A DNA stretch of 20,600 nucleotides from a virus. Shown in pieces: positions 18,903 through 20,600 of this stretch. A program made the position numbers and the translations under genes. The stretch covers positions 1-20,600 of IMG/VR virus record IMGVR_UViG_3300032323_001528; one strand, 5' to 3'. The first letter of the stretch is position 1. Every line of letters starts with the position of its first letter. The notes below the pieces were generated by a model, which saw nothing but the letters and a program-made list of their open reading frames with translations, made no database searches and was not told the origin of the DNA.

Positions 18903-20349
18903 CCTGCTGGCCGTCGAGCGCGAGCTGTGCAGGCGCAGCCTTGCCGAGTTTGCCAAGCGTGCCTGGCGCGTGCTTGAACCGGCTGCCGAGCTGAAGTGGG
19001 GTTGGGCGCTCGATGCCATCTGCCTGCACCTGGAGGCCGTGACTAAGGGCGACATAAACCGCCTGCTGATGAACGTGCCACCCGGCTCCATGAAGTCCCT
19101 GCTGACCGGCGTGATCTGGCCAGCCTGGGAATGGGGGCCAAGAAACCTGCCCGAGATGCGCTTTGTTGGAACGGCCCACGAAGAGCAGCTGGCCATCCGA
19201 GACAGCCGACGCTGCCGAGACCTGATCAAGTCCGAGTGGTATCAGCAGCTCTGGCCCATTGAGCTGCTGGCCGATCTGGACGGCAAGCGCGAGTTTGGCA
19301 ACACAAAAAAGGGCATCCGGCAGGCCCGCGCCTTCACCAGCATGACAGGCGTGCGCGGCGACAGGGTTATCCTGGACGACCCGATCAGCGCCGACAATGC
19401 CAACAGCCAGGCCAAGCTGGAGGCGGCCAAGATCGCCTTCACCGAGACCCTTCCGACCCGTGTCAACTCCGAAAAGTCGGCCATTGTGGTGATCATGCAG
19501 CGCCTGAACGAGAAAGACATCTCCGGCGTCATCAAGGAGATGGGCCTGCCGTATGTGCACCTGAACATCCCGATGCGCTTTGAGGCGGCTTTCCGCTGCA
19601 CCACCAGCATAGGCTGGACAGATCCGCGCACCCACGATGGGGAGCTGATGTTTCCAGAGCGATTTGGTGAAGCCCAGGTGGCCGAGCTGGAGAAAACCCT
19701 GGGAACCTACGGCACAGCCGGACAGCTGCAACAGAGGCCAGCACCCCGAGGTGGCGGCATCATCAACACCGAATGGTTCAAGTTCTGGTCGAGTACCCCG
19801 CAGCTCGAGTTCCGCTTCCTGACCGTGGACACGGCCCAAAAGACTGCCGACCACAACGACTGGACGGTGCTGCAGTGCTGGGCACGCTCGACTGTTGGCC
19901 AAGCAGTGAAGCTCGACCAGATTCGAGGCAAGTGGGAAGCACCAGAGCTGCTGGTGCAGGCCAGGGCTTTCTGGCTCAAGCACCTGAACGACCAGCGGCC
20001 CGTGGCCCTAGGCTCTGCCATGCGTGGCATGTATGTGGAAGACAAGGTGTCTGGCACAGGCCTGATCCAGACCTTCCGGCGCGAAGGCATCCCGGTGGTG
20101 GCCGTGCAGCGCAACAAAGACAAGATCAGCCGAGGCTACGATGCAGCACCGTTCATCGAATCTGGCAACGTCCTACTGCCACACGATGCGCCCTGGCTGT
20201 CCGATTTCCTTGCTGAGGTGGCCGCTTTCCCGTCTGGTGCACACGACGATCAGCTCGACCCAATGTTCGACGCCATCAATCTGGTGCAGCGTCTACCGGC
20301 AAACAAGCAGCAATCATTCGTCCCTTTGCCAAATTTGAAGAAGTGGTGA
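18883..20349 (+). CDS. Terminase large subunit, ATPase and nuclease (488 aa)
   Basis: DNA packaging motor. The ATPase domain carries a variant Walker A, VPPGSMKS (residues 65-72), Walker B VILDD (162-166) and the coupling motif VVIMQR (about 202-207). The RNase H-like nuclease domain has FLTVDTAQK with Asp316, VEDKVSGTG with Glu386 and Asp387, and HDDQLD with Asp455, Asp456 and Asp459. All are in the expected order. I chose the ATG at 18883, which overlaps the small subunit gene by 20 bases; a longer frame to 18634 is overlap only. Length matches headful terminases. The portal gene follows after a short gap. Confidence 0.95.
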   Translation: MLLTEADLLAVERELCRRSLAEFAKRAWRVLEPAAELKWGWALDAICLHLEAVTKGDINRLLMNVPPGSMKSLLTGVIWPAWEWGPRNLPEMRFVGTAHEEQLAIRDSRRCRDLIKSEWYQQLWPIELLADLDGKREFGNTKKGIRQARAFTSMTGVRGDRVILDDPISADNANSQAKLEAAKIAFTETLPTRVNSEKSAIVVIMQRLNEKDISGVIKEMGLPYVHLNIPMRFEAAFRCTTSIGWTDPRTHDGELMFPERFGEAQVAELEKTLGTYGTAGQLQQRPAPRGGGIINTEWFKFWSSTPQLEFRFLTVDTAQKTADHNDWTVLQCWARSTVGQAVKLDQIRGKWEAPELLVQARAFWLKHLNDQRPVALGSAMRGMYVEDKVSGTGLIQTFRREGIPVVAVQRNKDKISRGYDAAPFIESGNVLLPHDAPWLSDFLAEVAAFPSGAHDDQLDPMFDAINLVQRLPANKQQSFVPLPNLKKW

Positions 20350-20363
20350 TTTTTTAAGCTCGG

Positions 20364-20372
20364 TGAGATAAT
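20364..20372 (+). promoter_or_regulatory. Possible extended -10 promoter before the portal gene
   Basis: TGAGATAAT gives TG one base before GATAAT, with no convincing -35. A start near 20379 would leave a 16-base leader containing the GAGGA ribosome site. It may be a late promoter for portal and structural genes, or chance. Confidence 0.3.
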
Positions 20373-20394
20373 CCGCACAAATTGAGGAACCAAT

Positions 20395-20600
20395 ATGGCC
20401 CGAATCAGCAACGACCAACGTCTCGCCAATCTTCACTCAGAAGCCCTGGCGCAGTTTGATGACGTACAGACAGCCCTCCGAGACGAGCGCTTGCAATGTC
20501 TCCAAGACCGGCGCTTCTACTCTCTGGCAGGCAGCCAGTGGGAAGGCCCACTCTGGGACTTGTACGAGAACAAGCCCAAGTTTGAGGTCAACAAGATCAT
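20395..20600 (+). CDS. P22-type portal protein (N-terminal 68 residues, 3' truncated)
   Basis: Portal vertex subunit through which DNA is packaged and ejected. The reading frame from ATG at 20395 (GAGGA seven bases upstream) is open to the window end. ALRDERLQCLQDRRFYSLAG, SQWEGPLWDLYENKPKFEVN is the N-terminal portal pattern of P22-like phages ('RfY..aG.QW......r..P.l..N'). The rest of the gene lies outside the window. It follows the large terminase, the normal gene order. Confidence 0.85.
   Translation, partial: MARISNDQRLANLHSEALAQFDDVQTALRDERLQCLQDRRFYSLAGSQWEGPLWDLYENKPKFEVNKI

Noticed and set aside
18886-19983. Long open frame (365 codons) on the minus strand under the terminase large subunit
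   Set aside because: It runs antisense to a gene with all expected catalytic motifs; codon bias of the real gene removes stops from the other strand, and no domain is recognisable in the antisense product.
1-20600. Integrase, attachment site, CI-type lysogeny repressor, tRNA, CRISPR or insertion sequence
   Set aside because: I found no sequence supporting any of these in the window; whether the phage is temperate cannot be decided from it.

Overview
The window is a tightly packed double-stranded DNA tailed-phage genome segment, with no tRNA, rRNA, integrase or CRISPR. The best overall match is a P22-like (short-tailed, podovirus-type) phage. It has an Sf6/P22-type small terminase, a headful-type large terminase, a P22-type portal start and a tailspike with a P22-like head-binding N-terminus. 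The high-GC coding style and the small phage proteins suggest a beta-proteobacterial (Burkholderiales-like) host, but that is inference only. The capsid and tail-machine genes that should lie between portal and ejection proteins are outside the window, so the window looks like about half of a circularly permuted map.

Layout. (1) 1-7397, plus strand: end of a virion protein, a large Ala-rich probable ejection protein, a pectate-lyase-fold tailspike, a small protein, a tail fibre with an S74 self-cleaving chaperone, another small protein, then a lysis cassette of three small membrane proteins and an M15-family endolysin. A hairpin at 7403-7428 ends it and can serve both strands. (2) 7431-8561, minus strand: six tiny genes of unknown function with their own promoter. 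(3) 8651-12977, minus strand: recombination and DNA metabolism operon. In transcription order it holds an Erf annealing protein, YqaJ exonuclease, two unknowns, SSB, two unknowns, an Arc-like ribbon-helix-helix protein, two micro-proteins, a MazG-like pyrophosphohydrolase and an unknown. (4) 12978-13099: divergent control region. (5) 13100-17374, plus strand: Cro-like regulator, a 30-residue ORF, DUF1376/YdaU replication protein, a P-like putative helicase loader, then a nin-like region with NinB, a Ref-like nuclease, a DUF6378 protein, RusA and several micro-proteins. (6) 17407-20600, plus strand: two HNH-type genes, terminase small and large subunits, and the start of the portal gene.

Regulation. 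Three extended -10 promoters (TGTGCTATGAT twice, TGTGCTACAGT once) each lie beside an AT-rich element of the form (T/A)ATAAA-N2-3-ATCTTTTA. Two copies sit in the divergent region and the third lies 4.4 kb away before the small-gene operon. This looks like a phage regulon controlled by one repressor, most simply the Cro-like protein encoded at 13100. That promoter and the one before the first HNH gene both place the predicted transcription start at the ATG, so both messages may be leaderless.

Most genes overlap by ATGA, GTGA or TGATG junctions. Several genes of 30-50 codons were found by following these junctions and ribosome binding sites. No complete new defence or counter-defence system can be demonstrated here. 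The most original signals are the three-site regulon, the string of coupled micro-genes, and a paired HNH / degenerate-HNH unit in front of the terminase.
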